Positions 39,214 to 49,756 of a stretch of DNA of 64,000 bases are shown here, in pieces. Source of the stretch: Gonatopus flavifemur. Lineage: Eukaryota > Arthropoda > Insecta > Hymenoptera > Dryinidae. The stretch covers positions 2,046,001 to 2,110,000 of the forward strand of contig JAFFJZ010000012.1 of NCBI GenBank assembly GCA_018340375.1, given 5' to 3'. A program made the translations under genes and the position numbers. Numbering within the stretch: the first letter of the stretch is position 1; each line of letters begins with the position of its first letter. The notes under the pieces are model-generated. The model searched no databases and was not told the DNA's origin. It saw only the letters and a program-made list of their open reading frames with translations.

Positions 39214-40122
39214 ATGGAAATCGATTCAGTAGAATTTGTCAAAGACATGATAAATGATCTTCAAGCAGGAGGTCCTGCTGGCCTCTTACATATATCCGCA
39301 TTGAGCACAAAGATTAAACGACGAATCAATATTTGGAAAAATAATCGTCTAATTCACGTGATCGGTCAAACACCGGATAACTCTGATGAAAAATCAGTTA
39401 ATTTAGTCTATCAAGATCCCCCCGATGGTAGCTGCGTGGGTCATTGGACCACATTCAATGGTGAACTCGAAAAAGAAAGCATTGACAACGATTGTCTATT
39501 TGAGGCTCTTGAGAGGGAAACCAACATCCCTGCTAAGCAATTAAGACATGATGCAGTGGAACAATTAAAGAAAAATATGAATTTATTAGTGGCAGAAAGT
39601 GAAAATATAATATGGTTTTGGAAAAATACCAATAATGGAATGATGTTGGGTGGGGCAGGGTATCAAGGAAGGAATTCGAACGATGCAGCAAATGTCATAG
39701 ATAGCTCCCAAAACGTCTATTGCGCAAATTGTAGGTACCCTGGCCATCCCAGAGGCCATGCCTCTCATCCAAGTGCTACAGGCCCTCAAGATAGTGTGGA
39801 AAATTATTCTAGAACCGGGCGAAAATCTGGGTTTTTGTCCAGAAATGAGCAGGATATCGTGGCTAATTCCGTGTTACAGTCATCGCAAGGCATCCAAGCG
39901 ATGGAAAGATTGAACGGAGGATCTTCCAGCGAGGCTGTCGAAGTGTCTACGCATAATTTGGGATTGTCCCAACCTTTCAAGGGAAGATGGTGGTACAATG
40001 GCCAAGCTGTAACACCCGAAGAAGATATTTACCGCGTTTTAATGGTAATGCGTCACCATCAAGGGCAAGTGAACAATAGAGGTGCTCCGGTTTTTGTGCA
40101 TACTTTTTATCCAAAATTGTAA
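39214..40122 (+). CDS. OTU-like cysteine-protease-domain protein, permuted order, intronless copy (302 aa)
   Basis: Single open frame from ATG 39214 (AACAATGG context) to TAA. Residues ~19-83 carry GGPAGLLHI, then INIW and VNLVY strands and VGHWTTFN (H77). This resembles the C-terminal His block of OTU proteases. Residues 91-120 carry DNDCLFEAL (C94) followed by LRHDAVEQL, which resembles the N-terminal Asp-x-x-Cys block. The order is therefore His block then Cys block, the reverse of a standard OTU. Residues 142-166 hold GGAGYQGRNSNDAANVID. Then comes CANC-x4-H-x3-H-x2-H (C170, C173, H178, H182, H185), which may bind metal, and a tail ending HTFYPKL. No signal peptide or membrane segment. 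The paralogue at 40891-42119 lies tail to tail. Function is unknown; OTU assignment is inference from motifs. Confidence 0.72.
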   Translation: MEIDSVEFVKDMINDLQAGGPAGLLHISALSTKIKRRINIWKNNRLIHVIGQTPDNSDEKSVNLVYQDPPDGSCVGHWTTFNGELEKESIDNDCLFEALERETNIPAKQLRHDAVEQLKKNMNLLVAESENIIWFWKNTNNGMMLGGAGYQGRNSNDAANVIDSSQNVYCANCRYPGHPRGHASHPSATGPQDSVENYSRTGRKSGFLSRNEQDIVANSVLQSSQGIQAMERLNGGSSSEAVEVSTHNLGLSQPFKGRWWYNGQAVTPEEDIYRVLMVMRHHQGQVNNRGAPVFVHTFYPKL

Positions 40123-40148
40123 TTCATCAAAATATGGCTTCATGTCGT

Positions 40149-40154
40149 AATAAA
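40149..40154 (+). promoter_or_regulatory. Candidate poly(A) signal for the 39214 gene
   Basis: AATAAA 27 bases after the stop codon. Confidence 0.45.
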
Positions 40155-40428
40155 TCCACTCCATCAAATTATCGATTTGTTCTTATCTTCTCTCTTCTGT
40201 TTCTGATATCTCCTTGAGTGGTCTTAAAGGACGTAATTGATGCAAATTAGAAGTTAACAATGATAAACTGTGAATTTTCCAATCATTTCTGAAGACTCAA
40301 AAATAAAATTGTAAAATTTTCACCTCTAAACGTCGAATAATTTTACAATTTTATTTTTTAGCTTTCAGAAATCATTGAGAAACTCAAAGTTTGCGGCAAT
40401 GCTCAATCTCAGGTATGTAGTTTATTCA

Positions 40429-40660
40429 TTGAGAAGAAAGAAGTTGTAAAATTTACATCTTGCGAATTAAACATTTGAACAATTTCAAAAATAGTTCGAG
40501 TTACTACAATTTAAATTGATTTCACAACAGCGAATGTGAGATTCACTAGAGCTGATGGAAATCTTACATTCCCCACTGTAATTGTGATAGCTCGAACTAT
40601 TTTGTGAAATCATCCAAATATTGACTTCGCAAGATGTAAATTTTACCACTTTTTTTCTCG
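40429..40660. mobile_element. Foldback element between the two OTU-like genes
   Basis: GTAAAATTTACATCTTGCGAA is mirrored by TTCGCAAGATGTAAATTTTAC, and AATAGTTCGAG by CTCGAACTATT. It interrupts an older repeat whose two halves (AATCTCAGGTATGTA at 40404 and CTTGGCGCAAAATT at 40710) are nearly joined in the copy at 60001-60100. Confidence 0.7.
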
Positions 40661-40890
40661 GTGTTATTATTCACTTCAAATTTGTATCGATTACGTCTCT
40701 TCAGAAAAAACTTGGCGCAAAATTCGATTTCCTTTCTCCCTCATCTCTTGACGCTCAAGTTCCCCCTTAAAAAGTTCTGATATCTTTGAAGGATATCAAG
40801 GAATGAAAAAAAGTGCAGAAAATTTTCAATAGACGAATTTATTGAATCGTAAAAAATGGATAAAATAAAATATATCAAAAAAATTGCACA

Positions 40891-42119
40891 TCATAAACGT
40901 GGATAACAAGTGTGTACGTGAACGTCCGCCCATTTATCGTCTTTTCGTTTTTTTTGATGCCTCAGTATCAATACAATTTCCCTAAAAACTGTGGGTGGAA
41001 TTATGGGTTCTCCTTTGTCCCATTCTCTAGCTTTATCCGGTAAAAGGTGGCTTGCTAAATTTCTTCTTCTGATCGTCACTGTCTCGCTATTCGATCCCGG
41101 CATATTTCTAGTACCATTCAATTCCTCTATGGCATCTTGAGCTTGGAGAGTGATCAGTGCCGCGTGAACTATAGCATCCTGATCTCTCCTCGATAAAAAT
41201 CCAGTTTTCCTTTTTGTTTCTGAATATCTTTCAACGCTGTCGTACCTTCCTTGAGCTCGTGGATGTGACGCGTGCGCCCTTGGATGACCAAGGTGTCCGT
41301 TACATCCCTCGCATGGCTTATTTTGAGAAGCGTCGAGAACCTGAATAAAATAAGATGAAAATGAGAATAGTGTGTCGCAGCAAATCGAGGTATTATGTAT
41401 ACCTAGAATAGCAAATCTTTTTGCTAGCCCAGCTAAAAATTCGCTGCCATAGCTAACTGGATTGCCGAGAGAGCAACATGATTAATCAAAGTAGTAACTT
41501 ATTTAGTAAATTTTAATTTTCTGTCAATGAAAACTGTATAATTCGTTGGAATCGTTTGAACTGATACCTTGGCAGCATCTTGAGGAGATTTTCCAATATA
41601 TTTAGCACCTCCTATCATTCCCACCTCGCTATGATAGTTCAGTAACAAATCTTTCAAATCATCTGATGAACATTGAATTTGATTCCTTAAATTTTCGATA
41701 GCTCTTCTCCTTAATGTGGTTCGACTAATTCCAGTCAGTTTCGACAATGCTCGGAACAAACAATCATTTCCCGATTCAAATTCATCATCTTTATCCTGTT
41801 CGCTCAACAATGCCCAATGCCCTACACTTGCATCATCATCCTTAGGCCGATAATATTTCAAATTCAACTCTTTCCCTTTTGTTCCTTCGCCGATGCGGTA
41901 TAGTAATTTATTCTCTTCAGACCAAATATTAATAGGATTCTCAATTTCATTGTTCAAAGCCTGGATATGAATTATCCCCGCGGGCCCTCCATTTTCTAAA
42001 TCTTCGATCAGATCTCGTTTTAATTGATTCCCTAATTCTTCCAGAAGTTTTCTTCTTTTCAATCTCAATCCTCTTATATGTTTATCACGATCGATTTGAT
42101 TTAATTTATTTTCCAACAT
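40891..42119 (-). CDS. OTU-like cysteine-protease-domain protein, permuted order, two-exon copy (333 aa)
   Basis: Exon 1 is 42119-41568 (184 codons, ending AAG|GTATCA) and exon 2 is 41340-40891, after TTTTATTCAG. Phase is 0 and the joined frame is open. The N-terminus adds about 25 basic residues (KHIRGLRLKRRKLLEEL) absent from the paralogue. Conserved blocks are GGPAGIIHI (44-52), INIW, SVGHWALL (H101), GNDCLFRAL (C120), LRRRAIENL, GGAKYIGKSPQDAAK, and CEGCNGHLGHPRAHASHP (C194, C197, H200, H203, H207, H210). GFLSRRDQD and a terminal HTCYPRL follow. The Asp usually three residues before the Cys is Gly here (GNDC), so catalysis is uncertain. The intron falls exactly where the paralogue reads through. 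Start is the first ATG; it lies just upstream of the conserved region. Confidence 0.72.
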
Positions 42120-43080
42120 TTTTCATAAAACTTCATCAATTCATTTGAAAATATTCACGACAAATTTTGTTTATAGGTTAATTTTTTCGAGATAAACCGG
42201 TATTGTTGTTGTTTTTCAATATATGTACGTTTATGTGTGAACGTATGCTATGTTAAAAAGAGCGATGGTGGAGGGGAGAGGTGAGGGAGAAAGGGTGAGG
42301 AGAAATAGTGGGGAACAAACGAAGGATTTCTTCGCTTCGTGTTTGATTCGCGGGGTTTCGCCGTGTCCCCGCACGATCTATAGATCAGTCTCAGTGTAAC
42401 CGTCTTTTCGTGAGTTGGTTGCCATTGGGGTTTTTTTTTGTCCATTCGAGTGTAAGTGTGTGTGTATAATAATCGATTTATTTTTAAATTACAAATTATG
42501 ATCGAATAATGGAGTTTTACAATTGTGAAAAACAAATATGTTCATACGTGATAGCACGATGAACATAAATTTTTCAATTATCATTGAATAATAATGATGT
42601 ATGATAAGAAATGTAGTATTGTGAGTCGCGTAAAGTGTGATATGAATGCTTGATACGGATGCAAGTGAGGAGACGAGCGTGTTTGTTGAATTCTCAGTGA
42701 CATCGATGCGTGGATAAGAAGGATAGCTGTGTGCGATATATTCTTCTCGTATATAGAAATATATTTATACCATTTCCACTGTGTGTTTTTCTCACTGAAA
42801 TTGAAAGCAATTATTATCACTCCAGTGAATCAACTGTAATTGAGTGAAAGTGTTCGTATTGTATTAACGTTTTTTGTTGTAATACTAAAAGAGAAATTCG
42901 TTTGTAAACGAGGAAGTGTATATCTTTTCAAGTGTTTGAAATTGTGTGAAGTTTTTATTACCAGTGCCATTGGATATTGATATTTTCAACAACTCGAATT
43001 CGGATCTACTTGTTTTTGGAGCGAATATTTCTCATTACTGCAACGTTATTGGTGTTCCAGCTTAAAACACGGCAGGTGCG
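42120..43080. other. Non-repetitive DNA; possible non-coding first exon on the + strand
   Basis: Unlike its surroundings, 42260-43080 shows no inverted repeats or copies elsewhere in the window. It ends with GGCAG|GTGCGC, an acceptable donor. It could be the 5' UTR exon of a plus-strand gene whose next exon lies far to the right, or the promoter region of the 40891-42119 gene. No coding frame is convincing. Confidence 0.25.
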
Positions 43081-43917
43081 CATATTCAAAGTCATGTAAA
43101 TTACGGTTTTGGTCCGCCAACCGCCCGTTTGCAGCGTTCATAGCAGAAGGACGCTTTTTGGTCTTTTGAAATATTCTTTTTAAACTTTCGATTATTTTAG
43201 ATATTTGAATGATGAATTTAATAGGTTTTTTTATAGTTTTAAACTGAAACTATGAGCCTCAAAAGATGAATTTTCATTGGAAAATATGAAAAAATCAGGA
43301 ATACTCGGTAAATGTTGATAAAACGCCATGTAAACATTTATTGCTAGTCAAAAGTCAATGTTGATTAACACATGACAAAATGGTGTACCATTATTACCAA
43401 CTCTCTTTGAAATGTTTATATTTATTTGGGGTTCTTTTTTGAAAGATACGGGATTAAATTGTGAAGTACTGCTGTAAATTCAGCTAAATTGAGCTCATAT
43501 TGAAAATCCTGAGCTCCAAAAAATTATGGGAGGACAATTCAGTTCAGTTCACCATGAATTGATGACTTTCCCTTACTTTTTGGAGGATCCAATGCCCAAA
43601 AAACATGATAGTTCCCTGAAGTGGAGGAAAAATCTTCTATTTTTTTATGAAAGAATGATTTCTTCTCAACACGGTGAAAATATTGTGTTACAAATTACTA
43701 TGAAAAAAATTGTAAAGAAGAACGATAAAGATGTTGCTAAAATGTGAATTGTTTATTGAAACGAATTGGTAACCGAATAACGAAATACTCAGTGTTAAAG
43801 ACCCAAACTCTTGCAGTACATTCTTGGAACGATGTCTTTAGTTGAAAAGTGTTGATTCGAGAAGATGAACACCGATGATTTGGGAGATTTTGTAATTTTA
43901 AATTTTGGTTTCGCTTC
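43081..43917. other. Non-coding, diverged repeat
   Basis: Bases 43526-43660 resemble 55960-56105 at roughly 70% by eye (CTTTCC...TTTTTAGAGGAT and AGTGGWGGAAAAATC words), so the open frame there is repeat-derived. No gene is supported. Confidence 0.45.
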
Positions 43918-43953
43918 CCAAGCGTGTATTGCCTATAACGACAATGGGCCCCA

Positions 43954-44471
43954 CACGGAAAAAATTAGTGATCCAAATTTTCGTTGACTGGTATGTCACT
44001 TTTGGATGGAGCATAAATTCGAGAAGAATTCATACACTAGATTTGAATAATTCGTTGACTTCGTCCATTGTTTCACCAATGGAATTGATTTTTCATTTTG
44101 ATCGTCGAAATAATCGAAGAAATCAACGAATTATTAAAATCCAGTGTACGAATTCTTCTGGAATTTGTGCTCCGTCCCAAAGTGACATACACGGAAAAAA
44201 GAAAACAGCAATGGTTACTGTGAATTACAAAAATACATTGAAACTCAAATTCATTTCATGCAGTACTGTGTTTCTCAGTCCTCATTACTGTCCAGTCAGC
44301 ACTGGCGAATTTCATTACAATACCCATCACTGTGATCGCGCTAATTCTCATTATCCAAGCGTGTTTTCATTGGTTTTTCAACCGATCGCTGTCATTCACA
44401 GTAACCAGTAATGTTTTCTTTTTTCCGTGTGTACTAGTCAACGAAAATTTGGATGACTAATTTTTTCCGTG
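43954..44471. mobile_element. Inverted-repeat element with CACGGAAAAAATTAGT end, composite
   Basis: CACGGAAAAAATTAGTGATCC and GGATGACTAATTTTTTCCGTG are the ends, flanked by CA on both sides. The next words (AAATTTTCGTTGAC and GTCAACGAAAATTT) also pair. Within it are a foldback (43990-44190; TATGTCACTTTTGG and CCAAAGTGACATA) and a MITE (44190-44429). No transposase is present; an open frame of 168 codons running through the three parts is a by-product. Confidence 0.8.
44190..44429 (+). mobile_element. MITE with CACGGAAAAAAGAAAACAGC end, copy 1
   Basis: Ends CACGGAAAAAAGAAAACAGC and TGTTTTCTTTTTTCCGTG; inner GGTTACTGTGAATT and AATGACAGCGATC-type words. TA precedes it. An inverted second copy is at 60575-60824. 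Confidence 0.85.
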
Positions 44472-45199
44472 CAGGCTGGGTCCATCCTCTTTAACCCAGT
44501 ATTGGGGAATGACGAGGGGGCCCATGTTGGCTCAATCTTGGCCCTGTTGTGCTTTCCCATACAATTGTGGTTGTTAAAAAATGCCAAAATGTGTATCAAC
44601 AGCGGGGCCAATCTAGGCCCAAGGTGGGTGCCCATTCTGCCCAACGTTGGGCCAAGCGGGACAGACAAATGGGGCCAACCCTGAGATGATAACATCGTTC
44701 CCAGCTTGGCTGTACTGCTTTGCCCGAGGATTGGTAACATCATGGGCCCAGCATGAACCCAGACTAGGCAATCAATCAGGGTTGGAAAAAAGCCGGCTTT
44801 TATCACTTTTGTCCTAGCCACTGGATAAAAGTGGTTTAAACCGGTTAAAATTGGCAAAAATGGACAAAATGCGGAAAATATCTATTGGGTCTTTTATATT
44901 CCTCACATTCCATTAATTAAGTTTATCCTTGATAGAAATCGATGCAAAGGCTCAAACACTGCATACAAATGAATATGAATAGATAGATTTCGAATAAATC
45001 CATAAGATATAATACTATTTGAAATACAAATATATGGACAGTATAGTTATGTGAAATACTTCCATGTCTTTTGCCACTGTTTTTGGAATCATTTGAAAAT
45101 CACTTTATTATATGAATGTTATGTTATGTATGACATTATTTAACGTATAATTACAGTTGATAAGTAAAGGATACAAAATATACTATTTTTTGAAAGATA

Positions 45200-46785
45200 C
45201 ACTGAGAGAAGAGTTTACTTATATTAAATGAATATATTTATTTGGCGTCTGTTCAAAAATATTCATTAATTATGAATAAATATGGTAATTGTCAATAAAT
45301 ATCATAGTTGGCATACATACGATTGATTTTATGTGACATTCAGAACAAACAAATCGTTCATTTAGTCCATTTATTTCATGTGAATGATTTCATTTTTCCC
45401 TCAAGTAATAAACGATTCCTAATTTACAAATAGACGGTTTGATAAGTACAAGATTTTCATTAGATAAATACTAGTAAACTAAGAATATGAAGAAAAGAAT
45501 GGTTGATTGACTCAAATTTCAAATCAATTTCAACACAATAATTCAGTTTCCCAATGTGTATGCGATTCTTTCCTCTCAAACACAGATTTGTTAATAATTA
45601 AGAAATTTGATTTGACATGAACACCTTGAATTTGATTCGACTCTCGATCTATATTGCAGCAGAATATATAGTTCTGTATATATGTATAACCATGGAACAT
45701 TGAAAATTTTCTTGCGTTTTGAGAAATCCTTTTTATCCGAAAAAAATATGAGAGACAGTCTTGTAGGCTGAATTTTCCTACAAAATTATTAAAATATTTC
45801 ACCATAACTTTTCATTCAGTTTGTTCAACTTTATAATCACTGTTAGAAAATTTCTTGAATTTAATATAAGAATTCTTATGAAATTTCATAAGTGCATTTC
45901 AAAATCAATAATATTCTGGGATTTACAACTTTTTTAATGAAATTTCACTTTTTCATGAATTTTTTGTGATAGAATTCTGTTACATGTATGATGTCATGAC
46001 GTCAGCATATATGATATCTAAAACCACATCGTATTTCTCAATCGGTTTCTTCAATCGTGATGTAGTGAAGGTGGTTGAAGCGTTAGGTCGTAATAGGTTA
46101 GGTTAGGTAGGAAAGCAGGTTCGATTCCCCGTTAGGTCCCAAAACTTTGTGCTTCAATTGCTTGACTTACATTGATGATTACCAACTCACTCTAGAGGAA
46201 TGTCGAGAACATAAAATTCACGAAGCGTGAAGAAATTTGGTGATAAATCAAATTTCCAATCTGAGTTTTTTTTGTATTTTGGCAAAAATTCGTAACAGTT
46301 ATTGAATTTAATACACCATTTTTATTATAAAATACATTGTTAAATCTAATAATAATATTCTGTAAAAAATTTTATAACAATTATCATTAAATTTAAGACA
46401 CATTTTTCTAACAGTGATAATATTCTCCTGCATAATTCATCATTTCATTTGATTCATTCCAGAGTGTTATTCCAATTTTGTTTGATTTGACTTATTCTCA
46501 CGAATATTCAAAGCAAATTATGCGACAATTTTCTCAACCTCATATCACATTCAGGCAATCTAATAATGCTTTGATGTACATTCTCAAGTTTTAGAATTAT
46601 AAAACAGGAATTTCGCACAAAAACACGGTTTGTTAATAGTTAACAAATATGGATTTGATACAAAAAATGATCTCAAATATGACGCTGGATGATAACAACT
46701 CAATATTTATTTCCCCATAAGCAAATATAGGATTTGTTAACTATTAACAAATCTTGTTCACTATAAATAAATACTTTTCTCAGTG
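45200..46785. mobile_element. TA-flanked element with CACTGAGAGAAGAG end
   Basis: CACTGAGAGAAGAGTTTACTT is mirrored loosely by ATACTTTTCTCAGTG, with TA on each side. The interior repeats TTTGTTAATAGTTAACAAAT-like palindromes and, at 46060-46130, carries tRNA-like boxes and a TAGGTTAGGTTAGG tract. No coding sequence is supported. Confidence 0.75.
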
Positions 46786-47622
46786 TAATTTTGTCAAAGC
46801 TGTTCCAACAGAGTATCGAAAACTGTGGATTTCCTCTTCATGTTGTTAAAGGTTGAATCATTCATTCCAACAAATGCACGCATAAATATCGAAAAATCAA
46901 AATGTTCAGTGTGTAATATTAACATTTGTAATATACAATGTTTCTTCACATTCAATTTGTTTCAACAATCGATTTAAACTTCTGCATTTCACAAATCTCA
47001 TAATTACAGAACCTGCAATAGTAGGATACACTTACCTATTCACATATATTTTGTATCATTCGAATCAGAAATACAATATATTTCTTCAAAAAGTGTAATC
47101 GATACTGAAAACGGATATTTTTAGAATTTTTTTAGGGTATGCCTTCGTTATATTCTAATCAGCTGAATGTAATATAATTTTGCTTGAATGTGACTACACG
47201 CAGAAAAATATATTTTGAAAAGTCCCATAATTTATTGTGGATCAGCGCCAGTCTGTGATGAATGAAATTATTCACCTGAACATAGCTTCAAAAGTACCAT
47301 AATTTCTTGTAGAAATACATCTAATTATGGGAGTTTTGAAAAATAAATTCAAGTCAAAACTCTATCTGTCACAGACTGGCAGGGTTGATATGTTTAAAAC
47401 ATCCTGTTTTAAACAAGGTGTTTTAAACATGTTTTAAACAAGACATTATGAACATGTTTTAAACAAGGCATTGTGAACATGTTATAAACATGAACCGTTT
47501 TTAAGAAAAATTGGTTCCAAACTCATGTTCTAATGTTTTTTTCATCCCACTTAGCACAAATATGGCAGTAATATGGCTGCAATATTACTGTAATATTAAA
47601 TACTGAGTGGGAATTTATATTA

Positions 47623-47834
47623 CACGGAGAGAAATTTATAGTTGAATTCACTGTGAGATTATTGCGACCGAGAAACAGACTGAGTTCTGTCGGATTTCAC
47701 TGTGAGGGACATCAATTTACTATGAAAAAACAATAGAATGCTGATGCTGTTTTAAAGAGAATCTCGTCTTAAGTCAGTCTGTTCCTCAGTCTCTATGATT
47801 CCTTAGTGAATTTAAATATAAATTTCTCTCCGTG
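47623..47834. mobile_element. MITE with CACGGAGAGAAATTTATA end
   Basis: 212 bp, TA-flanked; CACGGAGAGAAATTTATAGTT and AAATATAAATTTCTCTCCGTG match. The interior words GAATTCACTGTGAG and CTTAGTGAATTTA also pair. Confidence 0.9.
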
Positions 47835-47981
47835 TATGAACATGACTTTTCTTATTACATTTATAATCTTGAAGATAACAGAATTATTGCTATAATTCTA
47901 TTGACTGAATTATTAATTATGCACGGAGAAACACATGACATTATAAAATGTTATATTTGCGTCAGTGGTTATTGAATTTGA

Positions 47982-48117
47982 GAGTATCCCGTACACCTAA
48001 GAGTTACTGGATCTCTCTACCCAAAATACTCGAAGATGATTTTTTTCCATTTTATCAAGCCACTTTCGAATATTTTGGGTAGAGAAGTCTAGTAATTCTA
48101 GGGTCTACGGGATACCT
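47982..48117. mobile_element. Foldback related to 26183-26485, flanked by TTGA
   Basis: GAGTATCCCGTA and TACGGGATACC are the ends; TTTGA lies on both sides, a variant of TTAA. The interior ACCCAAAATACTCGAAGATGA is shared with the 26183 element. Confidence 0.7.
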
Positions 48118-48249
48118 TTGAGGACGTCCTTAAATTCAAAGAATGATTATGAAATTTGAGAATGTGTTATTGAAATTTAGAAATTTATTATGAGATTTAA
48201 TAAATTCATGAGTGAATTTAAATTAGGAAATTCTCCATTAAAAATCATA

Positions 48250-48620
48250 TACTGAGAGAAATTTATCAGTAAAAATTACTGGTTTTTGTCATTCAATGGG
48301 CACTGTAAAAAATTTCTATGGAAAAGTTCGCATACATGTTCGGAAGTAATTAACACATACACGCGTTAGGAATTTTCCGTATTTTGCCGCAAATTTACTT
48401 GAAAATTTGATAGTACAAATCCCATAAAATTCAGAATTTCCAGTTGGATTTATGGGAAATTCCACATACATGTGCCGGAAATTGATTTCCCATCTCATGA
48501 TCGGAATTTTCCGGTTGTTTCGTGTAGGAAAATTCCGATTATTTTTTACAGTGGGGGATATGCTTGACATGAGATTTTCAAATTTTTGTCATAAGAAATT
48601 TAATGCTCAAGCATTTTAAA
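48250..48620. mobile_element. Truncated CACTGAGAG-type end plus inserted 253-bp MITE (48301-48553)
   Basis: ATACTGAGAGAAATTTATCAG followed by TTACTGGTTTTTGTCATT matches the end of the element at 50092-51592 (in inverse at 51550-51592), but no partner end is present. Inserted in it at 48301-48553 is a MITE with CACTGTAAAAAAT and ATTTTTTACAGTG ends. Confidence 0.65.
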
Positions 48621-48640
48621 AAATTATTGTGCATACTTAA

Positions 48641-48843
48641 GGGGATGTAAGTGTCGGGGAATTAGCCAAATTTATTCTGACGTTTTACTCAAAAATGAAG
48701 CAATATAATCAAAATATCGCTCTGTCCAGAACTTCTTCATTTGATAAAGGTGGTCTGTACAGAGCGATATTTTGATTGTATCACTTCATTTTCGCATAAA
48801 ACGTCAGAATAAATTTGGCTAATTTCTCGGCGCTGGTATCTCC
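48641..48843. mobile_element. TTAA-flanked 203-bp foldback element, copy 2
   Basis: TTAA at 48637-48640 and 48844-48847. Arms AGCCAAATTTATTCTGACG and CGTCAGAATAAATTTGGCT are nearly perfect, with CAAAATATCGCTCTGT and ACAGAGCGATATTTTG further in. Same length and centre as 36088-36290, but the arm sequence is different, so the two are diverged family members. Confidence 0.85.
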
Positions 48844-49593
48844 TTAATGACATTAGACTGGGTTTTTAATTTTGAATTAAAAGTATAATCAGAATTCAAT
48901 TAATGCACGATCTCCATACCATCAAAGCAGATTACATCACACTATTTCATTCAGTAAAGAAAACCTTGACCGTAACAACAATAATTCTTACATATATTCA
49001 CTGTTTATTACGGTCAACATTGGAGAAAAGTTTTCACTGTTCAGACAGTGGATTTTACTGGAGTGACGGATAAATGGTCAAAAACTAACTTGCCAAAAAT
49101 CAGTTGATCCAAAAAACAATAAAATAAAAAAAACCATGTGAATTCCAATGAAACAATTGGAGATTAAGTATGTTCCATTAAAACGTATCAATGAACGAGT
49201 ATTCGGCGAGTTGACTTTTTGACAATTTGTCCTGTATCTTTTTACTGGGGTTCCAGCGATATGAATATCATTGTATGGAATGGTGAATTTCCGCTGTTTC
49301 TATTTGAAAGAACACGCATTGAAGAGTAATTTCTTTTGAAACCACTATTAGTTGAACATGCTCCATCAAAAATCCGCCATGCTGAGTATCAATTATCGGA
49401 TAAATAGCAATCGTTGGAATACAGTACTTGAAAAAGTCATGTATAGAATATTTTGATATAATTTTCATCATAAAAAAAATCAAAATCTGAGTTACAAAGA
49501 ATGGTTTTGTAAGCATGAATGCAGTATATCATTCAATTAAGGAATTTTCATCCTTCGTTCTGAATGTATCAGAAAAGCCTTGATCATCATGTA

Positions 49594-49756
49594 GTAGGAG
49601 ATCTACCCGGAACTCATACCTCATTAAAGAGTTTTTCTGAACATGGGGGGGGGAGGGGTTGTTTATACGTTCCTATATTTAATACCACTCCCCTCGATCC
49701 CTCAACGTTCAGAAAAACCTCTTAATAAAGTTTGATTTACCGGGTAGATCTCTTAC
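49594..49756. mobile_element. Short foldback with GTAGGAGATCTACCCGG arm
   Basis: GAGATCTACCCGG pairs with CCGGGTAGATCTC, and AAGAGTTTTTCTGAAC with GTTCAGAAAAACCTCTT. A G-run (49647-49658) sits in the loop. Confidence 0.7.

Larger units (their letters stand above)
43918..44768 (+). repeat. GGGCC-rich repeat, left part
   Basis: Begins CAAGCGTGTATTGCC and contains many TGGGCC, GGGCCCA and GCCCAAC words that pair as hairpins. It is interrupted by element 43954-44471. Sequence either side of that insertion is contiguous in the copy at 53402-53463. A third, inverted segment lies at 55657-55795. Confidence 0.7.

Noticed and set aside
43905..44411. 168-codon plus-strand open frame
   Set aside because: Runs across a repeat, a foldback and a MITE with matching terminal repeats.
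46093..46110. TAGGTTAGGTTAGG telomere-like tract
   Set aside because: Too short to be a telomere; probably an interstitial repeat within an element.
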